NCBI RefSeq assembly: GCF_001931755.2
Contig: NZ_CP015510.2
Span: 930,001 to 994,000, forward strand
From: Wolbachia endosymbiont of Folsomia candida
GTDB lineage: Bacteria; Pseudomonadota; Alphaproteobacteria; Rickettsiales; Anaplasmataceae
DNA length: 64,000 nt
Reading direction: 5' to 3'
In this document: piece after piece, positions 9,316 to 19,600 of the stretch
Layout of the letters: each line of letters opens with the position of its first letter
Numbering within the stretch: the first letter of the stretch is position 1
The notes under the pieces: generated by a model
Told to the model about the DNA's origin: nothing
What the model saw: only the letters and a program-made list of their open reading frames with translations
Databases searched by the model: none
Program-made: the position numbers and the translations under genes

Positions 9316-9849
9316 ATGAGCAAAAAATTTCTATTTTTACCGTTATTACTTAAAAATATAGAAGAAAACGGCCTATTTTCTGGTTATGCTAGCGTTTTTA
9401 ATATAGTTGACAAACAAAATGACCTGATTTTACCCGGAGCGTTTGGGAAAAGCTTGAATAAAAATAAGATAAAGCTCCTTTGGCAGCACGATCCAAGTGA
9501 ACCTATAGGCAATATTATAGATATTTATGAAAACGATGTTGGTCTATATATAACAGCGCACTTGCTTTTAGGCGTTCAAAAAGCAAAAGAGGCATACTTA
9601 ATGCTTAAGGCTGGAACAATTGATGGACTTTCGATTGGCTATATACCTGTTAAATATGATATTGACCATGAAACGGGAGCCAGAGTGTTAAAACAAGTGG
9701 AATTATGGGAAGTGAGCTTAGTCACCTTTCCTGCAAATTCAGCTGCCCAGGTAATTAATGTGAAAGGTCAAAATACTGAGCAGAAAATATTAATTAGTGC
9801 GATAGAAAAAGCAAATGATGTGCTTGCAAATACATGTATTTCTCCTTAA
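9316..9849 (+). CDS. HK97-family phage prohead protease, isolated
   Basis: A 177-residue protein of the U35 prohead protease family, which cleaves scaffold and capsid protein during head maturation of HK97-like phages and gene transfer agents. Family motifs are the N-terminal FSGYASVFNIVDKQNDLILPGAF, the probable catalytic His in LLWQHDP, the probable catalytic Ser in TIDGLSIGY, and the late WEVSLVTFPAN. The frame is complete and the ribosome binding site strong, yet no portal, capsid or terminase gene lies nearby. Rickettsiales are known to keep scattered gene-transfer-agent genes, so this is more likely such a relic than part of a prophage. Only IS481 copy 1 and the coiled-coil gene flank it. 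Confidence 0.88.
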   Translation: MSKKFLFLPLLLKNIEENGLFSGYASVFNIVDKQNDLILPGAFGKSLNKNKIKLLWQHDPSEPIGNIIDIYENDVGLYITAHLLLGVQKAKEAYLMLKAGTIDGLSIGYIPVKYDIDHETGARVLKQVELWEVSLVTFPANSAAQVINVKGQNTEQKILISAIEKANDVLANTCISP

Positions 9850-10020
9850 AATCTAAGAGATGAGCGAGAATTCTACCAAAAGGTGCAAAATATTACTTGA
9901 CATCAAAAATATCCAAGTTAAAGTTGACATTGTATATTAAGATTTACACTAATATACATAACTTTATTACTATTTAATTTTATCAATAGCTCTCCTAAAA
10001 TAGTAGTTAATAAAGCGCAG

Positions 10021-10048
10021 CTTCCTCTAAAATTAGGGGAAGTTTTTT
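10021..10048 (+). terminator. Intrinsic terminator or attenuator just before the coiled-coil gene
   Basis: A 10-bp stem (CTTCCTCTAA/TTAGGGGAAG, one G-U pair) is followed directly by six T residues. It ends 24 bp before the ATG at 10073, too close for a promoter in between. It either ends transcripts from the prohead protease gene or acts as a leader attenuator. Confidence 0.7.
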
Positions 10049-10072
10049 GAATTTTAATAATGAGGTAATATT

Positions 10073-13000
10073 ATGGGAAATTCCGTTACAACTGATACAA
10101 CTAATCAAATTAATCCTACTGAGACTAACACTAAAAAGAAGCATAGGTGGATAACTATAAAGTTTGCTCATCTGCTCAATTACTTATCTTCAAAAATAAT
10201 AATTGGAGCATTAATTCGATTGGCAAGATTGGATAAATGGGCAATGAATGTTCTTGGATATTATTTTCATAATAACAATGAAAGAGCGGATGAAATTAAT
10301 GGGTTAGAGCCTGAAATCGAAGTAGAAGAAGTAATAGGACAAGATATGGGGGTTCAGGCTGCTCCTGTACAAAAAGAGCAAGAAGTTCAAACCGAGTTAT
10401 CGTTGAATGAATTGGAAATGAATTTTCAAGAGACTAAGGCATTACAGAAGAGGCTAGAAGATATTGAAAAAGAAAAAAAAGAACTTCAATTAGGGTTAGA
10501 CGGGCTAAAAGCCGAATTAACTAAAATGCAAAAGTTGAGCGAGCAATTACCAGGTTTAGAAAATGAGACGGAAAAATTAAAGCAAGAATTAAAACAAGAA
10601 AGAGAGAAATCGAAAAAAGGTGCGGAGTCTTCACAAACAGAATCAACTACAAAAGATGGAAAAATTACTGAGCTTACAGCACAAGTGAAATCATTAGAAG
10701 ATGAAAAAGAAGTGTTTGCTAAATATTTTGCAGTGCAAGCAGAGCAGCTTGAAAAATTTCAAGCAGAAAATAAATTGCTATTAGCAAAAAATGAAACATT
10801 AAACTCTGCACTTGATGAACTTAAGAATAGTTGCAAGGAATTAGAAAAAGCCATAAAGGAAAAAGAAGAAGAGTTCTCAAAAAAATTAAAGCGAGAATGT
10901 GAAAAGATACCTATCCTAACTGGAAAATTAGTTATATGCATCAGGGAATTTGCAAATAAAATAGAACAGCTTGAGGGAGAAATAAAAGCAAAAGACACGG
11001 AAATCAATAACTTAATGGCATCAAGTAAAGAATCAGATGAAGTTAAACAAGGAATAGAAACTAAAAATAGTGAGCAGCAGCAAACTATATCTGAGCAAGA
11101 GCAAAAAATAAAGGCGCTAGAATGGAATTTGATGCAATTACAAGAAAGTTTAGATGGTGCAAATAAAAAACTGGAAGAAAGAGATGGTACAATTACACTA
11201 CTTACTGATGACAATACAAATGTAAATCAACGTTTGCAAACGAAAACAAGTGAACTTGAAGGTGAAGTTAGTAGGTTACAGAGCGATATTGGTGCTAAAG
11301 ATGCTGAACTAAAAGGAGTAAAAGAAAAATTAGGTAAGGAAGAAGAAAAAGTAACTAGGCTTCAGGCAAAATTGCCATCTTTAAGAGAAAAAGAAAATAG
11401 AATTAATGAGTCCTTGAGACAAGAGCAAGCGGCTCTTGAAAGATTGAATACTGAGCTAGAGCAAGTAAAACACAAAAACGCAGGATTAGAAGGTGAAGTT
11501 AGTGAATTAAATGGAAATATTGACGCTAAAGATCTTGCAGCGAATGCACTGCAAGAAGATTTAATTGCAAAAGATACTAAGTTGAATGATTTAGAAAAAG
11601 CAAAAACCACACTTCAGGAAAACCATGATGAACTTTCTAAATATCTGGAAGAAAAACGAGAAGAACTAGAGAGGATTAAAAGTGAATTAGAGGGAAAGAT
11701 TGGTGCTAAAGATGCTGAAGTGAATAAACTACGAGAAGATTTAACTGCAAAAGGGCGAGAGATTGATGCGCTTAACGGAAAATTTAGATTATTAGAAGAA
11801 GAAAAAAGAAAATTAGAAGAATCTTTAGGGAAAAAACAACAAGAATTAGATCAGGTTATAATGGAAAAGGAACAATTAGCAGAAAAAATTCGTGAGCTAC
11901 AGAGCGATATTGGTGATAAAAATCTTGAAGTGAAGCAACTGCTAGAAGATTTAACTGCAAAAGATATTGAGTTAGATAAGAAAGAAGAAGAATATAGAGT
12001 GTTAGAAGAAAAAAAAATCAGACTTCAGGAAAACCACGATGAACTTGCTAAATCTCTAGAAGAAAAAGAACAAGAATTAGAGCAAGTTAGAAGGGAAAAT
12101 GCAGAAAAAGTTATAAATCTAAATAATGAAATATCAGGCCTGCTATTACAACAGGATGAGCTAAGAGTTAAGTTAAAAGGAATGGAGGAGTTAGAAGACA
12201 GAAATGAAGAATTATTTGATAACTTGAGACATAGCACAGAAAAGAATAATGGATTAACAACTAGTATTCAAAGCTTAAATAGTCAGCTAGAAATCTTACG
12301 TGGTGATTTGGCAGAAGAGAAAAAAATACTTCAAGAGATGAGAGGCAAAAATCTTGATCTTGATGGGCAATTAAAGTCCTCAAGAGAAGCACATGAAGCT
12401 ACAAAGCTTGATTTAAACAATCAAATAAATGAATTGACAGACAAACTAGAAGAGGAACAAGCTGAGCATGAAATAGTGCTAGCAAAGTTGAACAAGGAAT
12501 TCAAAGAAGCAAAAGAAGAAGAAACTAGGCTAAGAGGGCAAATTGCTGGATTAAATGTACAATTGGATAAATCGCAAAAAAAAGTAGAAGAATTAGAAAC
12601 GAATAAAGCAAGTGTGGAAGCATGGAAAACTACTGCTGTAAAAGGGAATCAGGAGTTATTAGGTGAAATCGACAAGTTAAAAAGAGTTGAAATTAATTTA
12701 TCTCAACAAAATGACCTTTTAAATGCAGAATTAAAGCGTGAAAGAGGTGATGTTAAGAGACTGGAAAAGATTGTATCTGAAAGAGATAAAACGAGAGAGA
12801 GGTTATCAGAAGTAAAGAAGCAAGTTGAAAGTCTACAAATTAAACTGAAAGATGGTGAAGCTAAAGTTAAGCAAGTACAAGAAGAAAAAGATGCATTAGA
12901 AGCTGACATAAAGAGAGTAAAAGATGAACTTGAGATAACACGGAGCAATTTGTCAGACGTAACAAGACACCATCAAGATGCGCAAAAAATTACTGATGAG

Positions 13001-14182
13001 CTATTAGATCAAAATAAAGAATTACAAAGAAAAATTCAAGAACTACAACAAGTGAAAGTTCAAGAGCCAGATAGAGTATCTCTAAAATCAAGTAGCAGAT
13101 CTATTAAATCAGGCTTATTAAAACTCTATCGCAAGCCTGGTAAATTTTTGCCGTTTCAAAGTGTGAAAGACTTTTTAACCGATAAAAATGCAGAGTTAAA
13201 AGGAAGCTTTCCTGAATTAGAAGAGCAACATTTTTGTCATAAAGTTGTTAAAAAAGTTCAAAAATGCCTATCAAATGAAAATGGTGGAAAATTTAAAAAC
13301 ACTAGATTACTTGAATTGTTAGAATATAACTTGAGAGAATCAGCACAGAAAGTTATAGGCAATAGTGTTAGAGAAGTTATTAATAAAAAAAATGAGCACA
13401 GTAAGGAGAATAAGTATTATGACAGTGGAAAAGCAATCAATGCAGCATTACTTAATGTGACTGAAAACAAGAAGATGTTAGAAAAAGAATTATTATCTTC
13501 TATTGAAAAATGCATGAAAGAATTAAAATTTGATGGAAAAGATGCAGTGAAAATTAAGAATTCTGCTTTACAAAAATTTATGAAAATAAAAAATGAAGGA
13601 TTACTAAATGTTCCAAAAAACAATGGAACGTTAGAAGAAGAATTATTATCTTCAATTAAAAAGTGTACAAGTGAATTAAAGATGAATGAAGAAGATGCAG
13701 TTGCAATTAAGAATTCCGCTTTACAAAAATTTACGAAAAAGAAAAATAACAAAGGTTTAGCAGGATCACTTGAAGCAATTGTTATGGGAGAATTACTTAA
13801 AGCAATTGTAGTAAAAGAATTAGTAGAAGCTAGAATGAATACTTTTTCAAGTATAATTCGTGAGGATGGTGGAAATATGCTTGCGTCAAGCATAAGAGAT
13901 AAATTTCTATCTTCGGAAAAAAAGTGCAGTCAAAGTCAAGTTCCAGCAGAAAGCGATACATACCAACTCAACCAACGCATTATAGATAAATATAAGAATG
14001 TTGAAAAAAAACAAGACAAGGTCAATACACCTAATACTTCTGTAAGCGAACTAAGCACTAATAAATCACATGCAGCTTCAGTAAAAAGAAGTGACAAATC
14101 AGCTGCTAATGAATCACATACAGCTTCAGTAGAAAAGAAAAAAGGTACTATGCTTGGACGGCTTAGTACACTGATGTCATAG
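10073..14182 (+). CDS. Giant coiled-coil protein
   Basis: A 1369-residue protein. Residues 25-65 form a basic/hydrophobic segment that could touch a membrane. About 100-1000 is almost unbroken heptad coiled coil rich in Glu, Lys and Leu, with repeated blocks (GAKDAEL, GAKDAEVNKL, EDLTAKDIEL, LQENHDEL occur several times), a sign of internal duplication. The C-terminal third is globular or helical and has two tandem copies of a unit of about 50 residues (LLNV...LEKELLSSIEKC...KIKNSALQKF, about 1122-1175 and 1176-1222). It ends in a Ser/Lys tail with two SHxASV repeats. No enzymatic motif is visible. Such long rods often serve as scaffolds or secreted host-binding proteins; the role here is unknown. 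A GAGG ribosome binding site precedes the ATG. Confidence 0.85.
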   Translation: MGNSVTTDTTNQINPTETNTKKKHRWITIKFAHLLNYLSSKIIIGALIRLARLDKWAMNVLGYYFHNNNERADEINGLEPEIEVEEVIGQDMGVQAAPVQKEQEVQTELSLNELEMNFQETKALQKRLEDIEKEKKELQLGLDGLKAELTKMQKLSEQLPGLENETEKLKQELKQEREKSKKGAESSQTESTTKDGKITELTAQVKSLEDEKEVFAKYFAVQAEQLEKFQAENKLLLAKNETLNSALDELKNSCKELEKAIKEKEEEFSKKLKRECEKIPILTGKLVICIREFANKIEQLEGEIKAKDTEINNLMASSKESDEVKQGIETKNSEQQQTISEQEQKIKALEWNLMQLQESLDGANKKLEERDGTITLLTDDNTNVNQRLQTKTSELEGEVSRLQSDIGAKDAELKGVKEKLGKEEEKVTRLQAKLPSLREKENRINESLRQEQAALERLNTELEQVKHKNAGLEGEVSELNGNIDAKDLAANALQEDLIAKDTKLNDLEKAKTTLQENHDELSKYLEEKREELERIKSELEGKIGAKDAEVNKLREDLTAKGREIDALNGKFRLLEEEKRKLEESLGKKQQELDQVIMEKEQLAEKIRELQSDIGDKNLEVKQLLEDLTAKDIELDKKEEEYRVLEEKKIRLQENHDELAKSLEEKEQELEQVRRENAEKVINLNNEISGLLLQQDELRVKLKGMEELEDRNEELFDNLRHSTEKNNGLTTSIQSLNSQLEILRGDLAEEKKILQEMRGKNLDLDGQLKSSREAHEATKLDLNNQINELTDKLEEEQAEHEIVLAKLNKEFKEAKEEETRLRGQIAGLNVQLDKSQKKVEELETNKASVEAWKTTAVKGNQELLGEIDKLKRVEINLSQQNDLLNAELKRERGDVKRLEKIVSERDKTRERLSEVKKQVESLQIKLKDGEAKVKQVQEEKDALEADIKRVKDELEITRSNLSDVTRHHQDAQKITDELLDQNKELQRKIQELQQVKVQEPDRVSLKSSSRSIKSGLLKLYRKPGKFLPFQSVKDFLTDKNAELKGSFPELEEQHFCHKVVKKVQKCLSNENGGKFKNTRLLELLEYNLRESAQKVIGNSVREVINKKNEHSKENKYYDSGKAINAALLNVTENKKMLEKELLSSIEKCMKELKFDGKDAVKIKNSALQKFMKIKNEGLLNVPKNNGTLEEELLSSIKKCTSELKMNEEDAVAIKNSALQKFTKKKNNKGLAGSLEAIVMGELLKAIVVKELVEARMNTFSSIIREDGGNMLASSIRDKFLSSEKKCSQSQVPAESDTYQLNQRIIDKYKNVEKKQDKVNTPNTSVSELSTNKSHAASVKRSDKSAANESHTASVEKKKGTMLGRLSTLMS

Positions 14183-14190
14183 AACCATCA

Positions 14191-15552
14191 CTAATATGCA
14201 GAGTTAGTCAACTTTTTAGCATAAAGCATTAACTCATCTTTTGTTAAAGTGTAGGAGCTGTTTTCCCAGTGTTGTTTTATCAACTCTAAGCTCCTACCTA
14301 AATTTTTTCCTGGCTGATATCCTATATTTATTAAATCGTCACCAGACAAAGGAAATTTTGGAATATTAAATGTACTAGCAAATGAAATGTACTGATTTAT
14401 CACGTCAACATTTTCTCCGGACTCAGCACCACAAATTTTTACTAAATCACAATAAAATTCTGCACCATATAGAGAGATATACTTTTTTTGTTCGCTTTCT
14501 GAAAGCTCTATTGGAATATTGTTAGACAATAAAAATAATAGCTTTTTACTTTGCTTATTTGAAAGGCGGAGGAATTTGCATATGTATTTCCCAAGATTTT
14601 CCTGGATCCCAGTGTCACGCGCTGGGATGACACTGGGGAAGGCTACTAGGATGACAGATGGTACTGGGATAACAGATGGTTCTGCAATATCAGTAGTTCT
14701 GAGAAGTAATGCTAATTTTACTAATGGATCTGTTTGTTTGGTGTCATCAGAGTAGCTGACACTGAGATCTAGAGAAAACGAGAGTCCAGCGTTACGCGCT
14801 GGAATGACAGATGATTGCCCAGCACCTGCAAAAATATCAGAAGATAAAATTTCACATTTTACTTCTTGTGGTATGATTTTTTGCAAAACCTCAGATTTTT
14901 GCATGCTTTTGAGTGTAGAGACAGGATTATCACACTCTAGCAACTTAAATATTTCATCCCTTATTCTCTCTCCAGAGAGGTTGAAAATTTTATGTGAATG
15001 TTTTTTGCATACTTCCAATACTTCGCTACTTAAATCTCCTATGCATATTTTCGCGTGAAACCGAAAAGCTCTTAAAATACGTAAATAATCCTCTTTAATT
15101 CTATCTTCAGCATTACCTATAAAGTTTAATCTCCTCGCTTTCAGATCCTTAATACCATCAAAATAGTCGTATATATGGCCGTGCTTGTCTGCGTACAGGG
15201 CATTAAATGTAAAATCGCGCCTAGAAGCATCCATCCGCCAATCGTCAGTAAATTCTACTTTCGCGTGCCTGCCGTCACATTGAGTATCATGCCTTAGTGT
15301 TGTAATTTCAAAAGATCTCTGATTTAAGATTGCAGTGATAGTTCCATGCTTTAAACCAGTTGGAATAGTTTTTATATTATGGAGTTTTAAAGCCTTAATT
15401 ACCTGCTCAGGAAGTAGATTAGTAGCTAAGTCGATATCGTGAACATCTCTATTTAGTATTGCATCCCTTACACACCCGCCTACAAGCCTTGCTGTGCCAC
15501 CAAATTCCTCTATTGCATCAATTATTAAATTAGTCTCATGGTCAATTTGCAT
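14191..15552 (-). CDS. cca: CCA tRNA nucleotidyltransferase / poly(A) polymerase family
   Basis: This enzyme adds or repairs the 3' CCA of tRNA. The N-terminal nucleotidyltransferase signature GGCVRDAILNRDVHDIDLATN begins near residue 25, with the catalytic Asp pair in DIDLAT. The template motif RRDFTFNALY is near 110 and the RILRAFRF helix near 158. At 453 residues it is longer than expected because about residues 240-320 hold a WPE-derived insertion (VIPARNAGLS, VIPARDTGIQ and SVIPV/SVILV repeats). The frame is intact through the insertion, so the protein may be functional. It converges with the coiled-coil gene, 8 bp away. Confidence 0.88.
   Translation of the reverse strand: MQIDHETNLIIDAIEEFGGTARLVGGCVRDAILNRDVHDIDLATNLLPEQVIKALKLHNIKTIPTGLKHGTITAILNQRSFEITTLRHDTQCDGRHAKVEFTDDWRMDASRRDFTFNALYADKHGHIYDYFDGIKDLKARRLNFIGNAEDRIKEDYLRILRAFRFHAKICIGDLSSEVLEVCKKHSHKIFNLSGERIRDEIFKLLECDNPVSTLKSMQKSEVLQKIIPQEVKCEILSSDIFAGAGQSSVIPARNAGLSFSLDLSVSYSDDTKQTDPLVKLALLLRTTDIAEPSVIPVPSVILVAFPSVIPARDTGIQENLGKYICKFLRLSNKQSKKLLFLLSNNIPIELSESEQKKYISLYGAEFYCDLVKICGAESGENVDVINQYISFASTFNIPKFPLSGDDLINIGYQPGKNLGRSLELIKQHWENSSYTLTKDELMLYAKKLTNSAY
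14602..14633. repeat. Palindromic element inside cca
   Basis: CTGGATCCCAGTG and CGCTGGGATGACAC form the palindrome; it encodes the VIPARDTGIQ peptide. Just beside it, GATGACAGATGG-like units repeat at about 14648-14685. Confidence 0.85.
14740..14813. repeat. Palindromic element pair inside cca
   Basis: A degenerate unit (GTGTCATCAGAGTAGCTGAC) and a clean unit (GTCCAGCGTT/CGCTGGAATGACAG) are read through in frame as the SVIPARNAGLSFSLDLSVSY segment. Confidence 0.8.
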
Positions 15553-15604
15553 TTGGATATACTGCTCTCTAGTTCATATTATATGAAATATAAGCATTTT
15601 TGCA

Positions 15605-15632
15605 AAAGCCCTACAAAAATATATAGGGCTTT
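15605..15632 (-). terminator. Hairpin terminator after the OTU C-terminal half
   Basis: AAAGCCCTA pairs with TAGGGCTTT and, on the minus strand, runs into TTTT. The hairpin and the following TTGCAAAAAT closely resemble the sequence after the intact OTU gene at 33868, supporting a common origin of the two genes. Confidence 0.7.
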
Positions 15633-15638
15633 AAAAAC

Positions 15639-16315
15639 TTATTTTATAAGTTGTTGTATATGTTGTTGATGAGGACTTAACCTTACTTCTTGCATACTAC
15701 AGCTTGGCTTTAAATAAGCTTTCATAATCTCATTTGCAAGACGATTAGCACCTCCTCCATGCACTATTTCCGCTGACAATTTATCTACATAGCATTTGGC
15801 ATCTTTTTTAAAATTTTTTATATTTTCTATCATAAAAGAGTTATATTCTTGCTTTTGAAGCTTCATTGCTAACTCATAATCATCTTCCTCTTGTTGCAAT
15901 CTTGCTGCAAGTTCACGATCTTCATCTTCTTGCTGAAGTTTTGCTTTCTCTTCTGGTTGTTTTGCTAAATGTTCCTGAAAAGCATTTATCATGAATGAGC
16001 TAATCACTTGTGCTTGACGCTCCATTTGTTCTTGCATTACAACTTTAGCTCTAGAGTAATGATTTCCTCCAAGATATATCGTTTCTCGCTCTTTATTACC
16101 CCATAATTGCTGATTTCTCTCGTAACCTTCATTTATCATTTCTGGACTTGGTTTAAAGACCATAGGATTATCGTTTCCAATAAAAAGGTCAATCTCAATA
16201 TTAGCCAAAGATGCTAAAATAGAAATTTCATCAGCACGAATAAAATAGCCTTGTTGACTTATCTTATTCAAGTATATGTTGTAGAGAGCACTGGTGTTGA
16301 ATTCTGATTCTGCTC
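15639..16315 (-). pseudogene. C-terminal half of a broken OTU-type cysteine protease gene
   Basis: This fragment encodes the second half of an OTU domain: YLNKISQQGYFIRADEISIL, ANIEIDLFIG and the catalytic-His motif GGNHYSRAKV. A tail follows with two (D/E)xxLAxxLQ motifs (DRELAARLQQEE, DYELAMKLQKQE) resembling ubiquitin-interacting helices. The catalytic Cys block is missing. An open frame extends upstream to 16394, but its first 29 residues come from an IS end and a WPE, so that start is not native. Bases 16307-16315 (GAGCAGAAT on the minus strand) equal the last 9 bases of the OTU half at 34450-34458, and joining the two at that sequence restores the frame. Confidence 0.85.
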
Positions 16316-16373
16316 GGCTTTGTTGCATCGCTACGCAAAGATTTGAAATTATTAATAAAACTTTCCCTTTTTT

Positions 16374-16402
16374 CGTCATCCGAGTAGCGGACACTGGGAT
16401 CT
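16374..16402. repeat. Palindromic element in the deleted IS
   Basis: CGTCATCCGAGTAGCGGACA followed by CTGGGATCT, the degenerate WPE form also seen in addB and udg. Confidence 0.65.
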
Positions 16403-16453
16403 AACAAGCGAAGGTTGCATATAACACGTTGTTGGCATTGAAAATATATAAAC

Positions 16454-16484
16454 AGATTCTAGCGTCACGCGCTAGAATGACAAA
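16454..16484. repeat. Palindromic element in the deleted IS
   Basis: Arms GATTCTAGCG and CGCTAGAATGACA around TCACG. Compensated changes in both arms keep the palindrome. Confidence 0.75.
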
Positions 16485-16518
16485 GGCGTGTAGTGTTTTT
16501 GAGCGATGCAACAAAGCC

Positions 16519-16550
16519 ATTCCAGTGTCAAAAGCACTGGAATGACACCA
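16519..16550. repeat. Palindromic element abutting the deleted IS
   Basis: ATTCCAGTGTCAAAAGCACT followed by GGAATGACACCA starts at the base after the IS terminus. Confidence 0.75.
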
Positions 16551-16621
16551 TTTTTTACACTTTTGCCTTAAAGTTGGAATGTTCGTAGAGTTGTGGATTT
16601 ATTCGCGGTATCTCGTAGTAG

Positions 16622-16644
16622 ATCCCGCTAACAAGCAGCGGGAT
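16622..16644. repeat. Second palindrome type, ATCCCGCT/AGCGGGAT
   Basis: A perfect 8-bp stem with a 7-nt loop lies 6 bp past the helicase gene stop. There is no T run, so it is more likely a dispersed palindromic repeat than a terminator. It resembles the larger hairpin at 46432. Confidence 0.55.
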
Positions 16645-16650
16645 AAAGAA

Positions 16651-19600
16651 TTACCCCGCACATGCCAGTATCTCTATGCTGTTTACAAGACTTGGTTTCG
16701 GATGCGTAAATGCAGTAGCAGGAAGATCTTCTTTTTTAGATTCTAATCTTGCTCCTTTTCCAAATTCTTGCAATACTTGAGCATATACTTCCTCTATTGT
16801 TGGGTTGTCACTCCAAGTAATTTTATCACCACATCCTCTTAATTCTTTAAGGAATATTGTTAACATTTCACAAACATATTTTGTCATCTGATCCTGATCT
16901 TTTGGCTCACCAAAATGTTCAATTGCTTTTTGTGCCCTCTGTGGACTGGTGTCTGTAAACGTTGTGATAATTCGATCGAGAAAACCTTCACCTCCTCCAG
17001 CGAACTTACCTAATATAAAAGGGAAAGCTGTTGCAGCGAACTTAATTGAAGAAAATACGGTTGTTCCGCTATCAATATCGTTAGTACGAATGCCCTGAGT
17101 AGCAAACAGAGCCTCTGTTATATCAATGTTTTTATCATTTAAAGTCTTTACAAATAGCTGCTGAAGTAGTGTAACAGGATCAACTTCATTGCTATCTGAG
17201 TTACCACCTAACCTCTCTCCAATAACCTTGGCTAGATCGAGTTTACCAAAAGTGATATTCTTTATTAATTCACAATCTTTCTTTAAACCATTAGTATAAT
17301 GGTTAAATTTTGCTGACATAATATACTTGAACATACCTTCCATATGTTCCAAAGCCTCAGTAACATCATCTGGTTCTATTTCATCAAAATTTCTATTCAC
17401 TAAATTTTCATGAAATTTAGTGATTCTCTTTACTTTTTCTTCTGAATTATTACTACCAGGTTCCATCACATCAAATAGCATTTTTAACCTTAGATGTTCT
17501 GACCCTTCCTTATCCATCAGCGGTACCACTATATTAGTGAATAACTCTAGAAATTCTGTACTGGAGATGTAACTATTATAATCTTCAAGATTTTTTACCT
17601 TCTCAACAAACCCTGGAAATACCTGAAATAACCACATAAAGCATTTTAGGTCGTAATTCTTAGTAATACTTTTATATACTGAAATCCTCTTAGATACGTC
17701 TATTTGCTTATCACTATCAGAATCTTTCCATGCTCGCTCTTCTTTACCTAGGTCTTCTATTCTTTTTACCAACCTTGCTTGCTCTCCTTGTAATTTTTCA
17801 AGCTTTGTCTTTTCTTCTGTAAATTGATTTATGTGTGAAAGAAGTCTCTTTACATCAGCGTATGTTGTCTGTACTTCACTATTATTGTAATCAGCAATAC
17901 CTTTATATATCAAATTAAACAATACTTCAATTTGAGTTTGATTTTTGTAATTTTCTATACTTTCCTGAGATTCTTTCACACTTTTTTGAATATCTTTCTC
18001 TTTTGGCATCATTTTTATATGCCTAGTAATTTCTTCAAGTGCTTCTTCAAGTTCTTTTGCTTCTTTCTGTATATTATCGTTTTCGCTGTATTTATGTGAG
18101 TCTATGCACTTTTCGCATAAAGAATATAATTTAGCTACGTGTCTTTTGATTCTGCTACTATCCTCTTTGTTGAAAAAATCTTTATATTGTTCAGAAATAA
18201 TACCTTCTATCTTCTTTGTTGTTTCTTGTAAGGATTCAATTTTTTTTCTACTATCAGGATCATAATTTATTAAAGAGCCCACCTCAATATTATCTCTATT
18301 ACCTTGTAGGATTTCTTGCACATTATGTAGCATTTGAGCAAGACCTGTTAGCTTATCTTCTGTCTCAACAACTTTTTCTAATCCACTTTTTAGTCCATTT
18401 ATAATTAATCCCAGGTTACCAATTTTGCCTTTCAAATCTTGAGTTTCAAATGCTCCCAAATCTTTGCCATGTTTTTTATTGAATTCATTCAAAGACCTGT
18501 TTGTCTCATTTAACTCTTCTTCAATGCCACTCAATTGCCTTTTTATGACGCTATTCTTTTCACTCTCAGTGATTTCTTTTTGCTCTCCATTTTTTCTTTC
18601 TACTACTCCGACGCATCTGTTTTTTTCGTTGTACTCGTTTTGAAATTCTTTTTTCTTCTTAATTAAGCTTTTCTCTTCAGCCTTCAGTTTGTTTTCTTCT
18701 TTCTTTAAAGGTGCCATTTCCTTTTCAACTTTTGTTCTTGCCTTTCTAAGAATCACTCTCTCTATGAAAGTAAGTTCATCTTTTTTTTCCAAGGCTTTAG
18801 AAATTTCTTGTTCTGTAGGATTAAGTCTCCAATTCCACAAGTGCACCACTAAAGTAAACAGTTCTATGGCTAAGCGTTTAAGAAAATTGCTCTCAATTTT
18901 AAGCTTTTCGTTAATTTTATCTCTGTTTTTCTCATAAGGCTCAAGTTCACCAGAGAGAATCATTAATTCGTCCAGAACATTAGTTATCTTTGACTCAATA
19001 CCTCTGATGTTAAACATTAGTACGCTATCCCCTACTATTATGTGGTTCTTCTTGCACTCTTTCTTTAGCGCGGAAGTAACGTTTTGCAAAGTTTGAATCA
19101 AAGCTTTGTGTGTTTTACCATTTTTATATTCTTCATTCTTATGTAACTCACGGTATGTAGAACAAATAAATTCAATAACTCTATCTGCAATTTCACTTTC
19201 TCCTTCGCTGTGATGTGCACTAATAATCTCCTCCACCTTCTCAGTCATTCTCTTAGCAAATTCTTGTAGATCAATTTTACCTTTTTCTGTTTCACCCATC
19301 TCAATAGGGCTACCATTTTCAAGCTGATCTTTCGTCTTATCAGGGTTGCTAATTTTAGAAGAGCTAACGAAAGATGATGATATAATTGGCCCGTTTTCAC
19401 GTCCAGTTCTACCAACACCCTGCTGCCTACGTTTTGGATCGTCTTTTGTTGTCTCTATAACAAAAACATTATATAGATTTTTGTTATCAAACCCTGAGGT
19501 TTCACCCTTGAAGAAGGCGCCACGAACACTTGCTTGTGAAAGTTCATCACTAAGGCATTCCTCTATAGAATCAGATGCAAGCTCAATGCATATTGGTCTT

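Larger units (their letters stand above)
16316..16518. mobile_element. Internally deleted IS903-type element (203 bp)
   Basis: It begins GGCTTTGTTGCATCGC and ends with the inverse GCGATGCAACAAAGCC, termini like those of the IS5-family IS903 group. No transposase remains; the interior holds two WPE units. Its left flank is the OTU fragment with the 9-bp sequence ATTCTGCTC. The right flank (ATTCCAGTG) does not match, so this is not a simple insertion. Confidence 0.75.

Noticed and set aside
10759..13893. Minus-strand open frames of 70-158 codons within the coiled-coil gene
   Set aside because: They are Ser/Phe-rich reverse readings of Glu/Lys-rich coding sequence.
16316..16394. N-terminal 29 codons of the open frame that runs into the OTU C-half
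   Set aside because: They are read from an IS terminus and a WPE arm; the native gene begins elsewhere.
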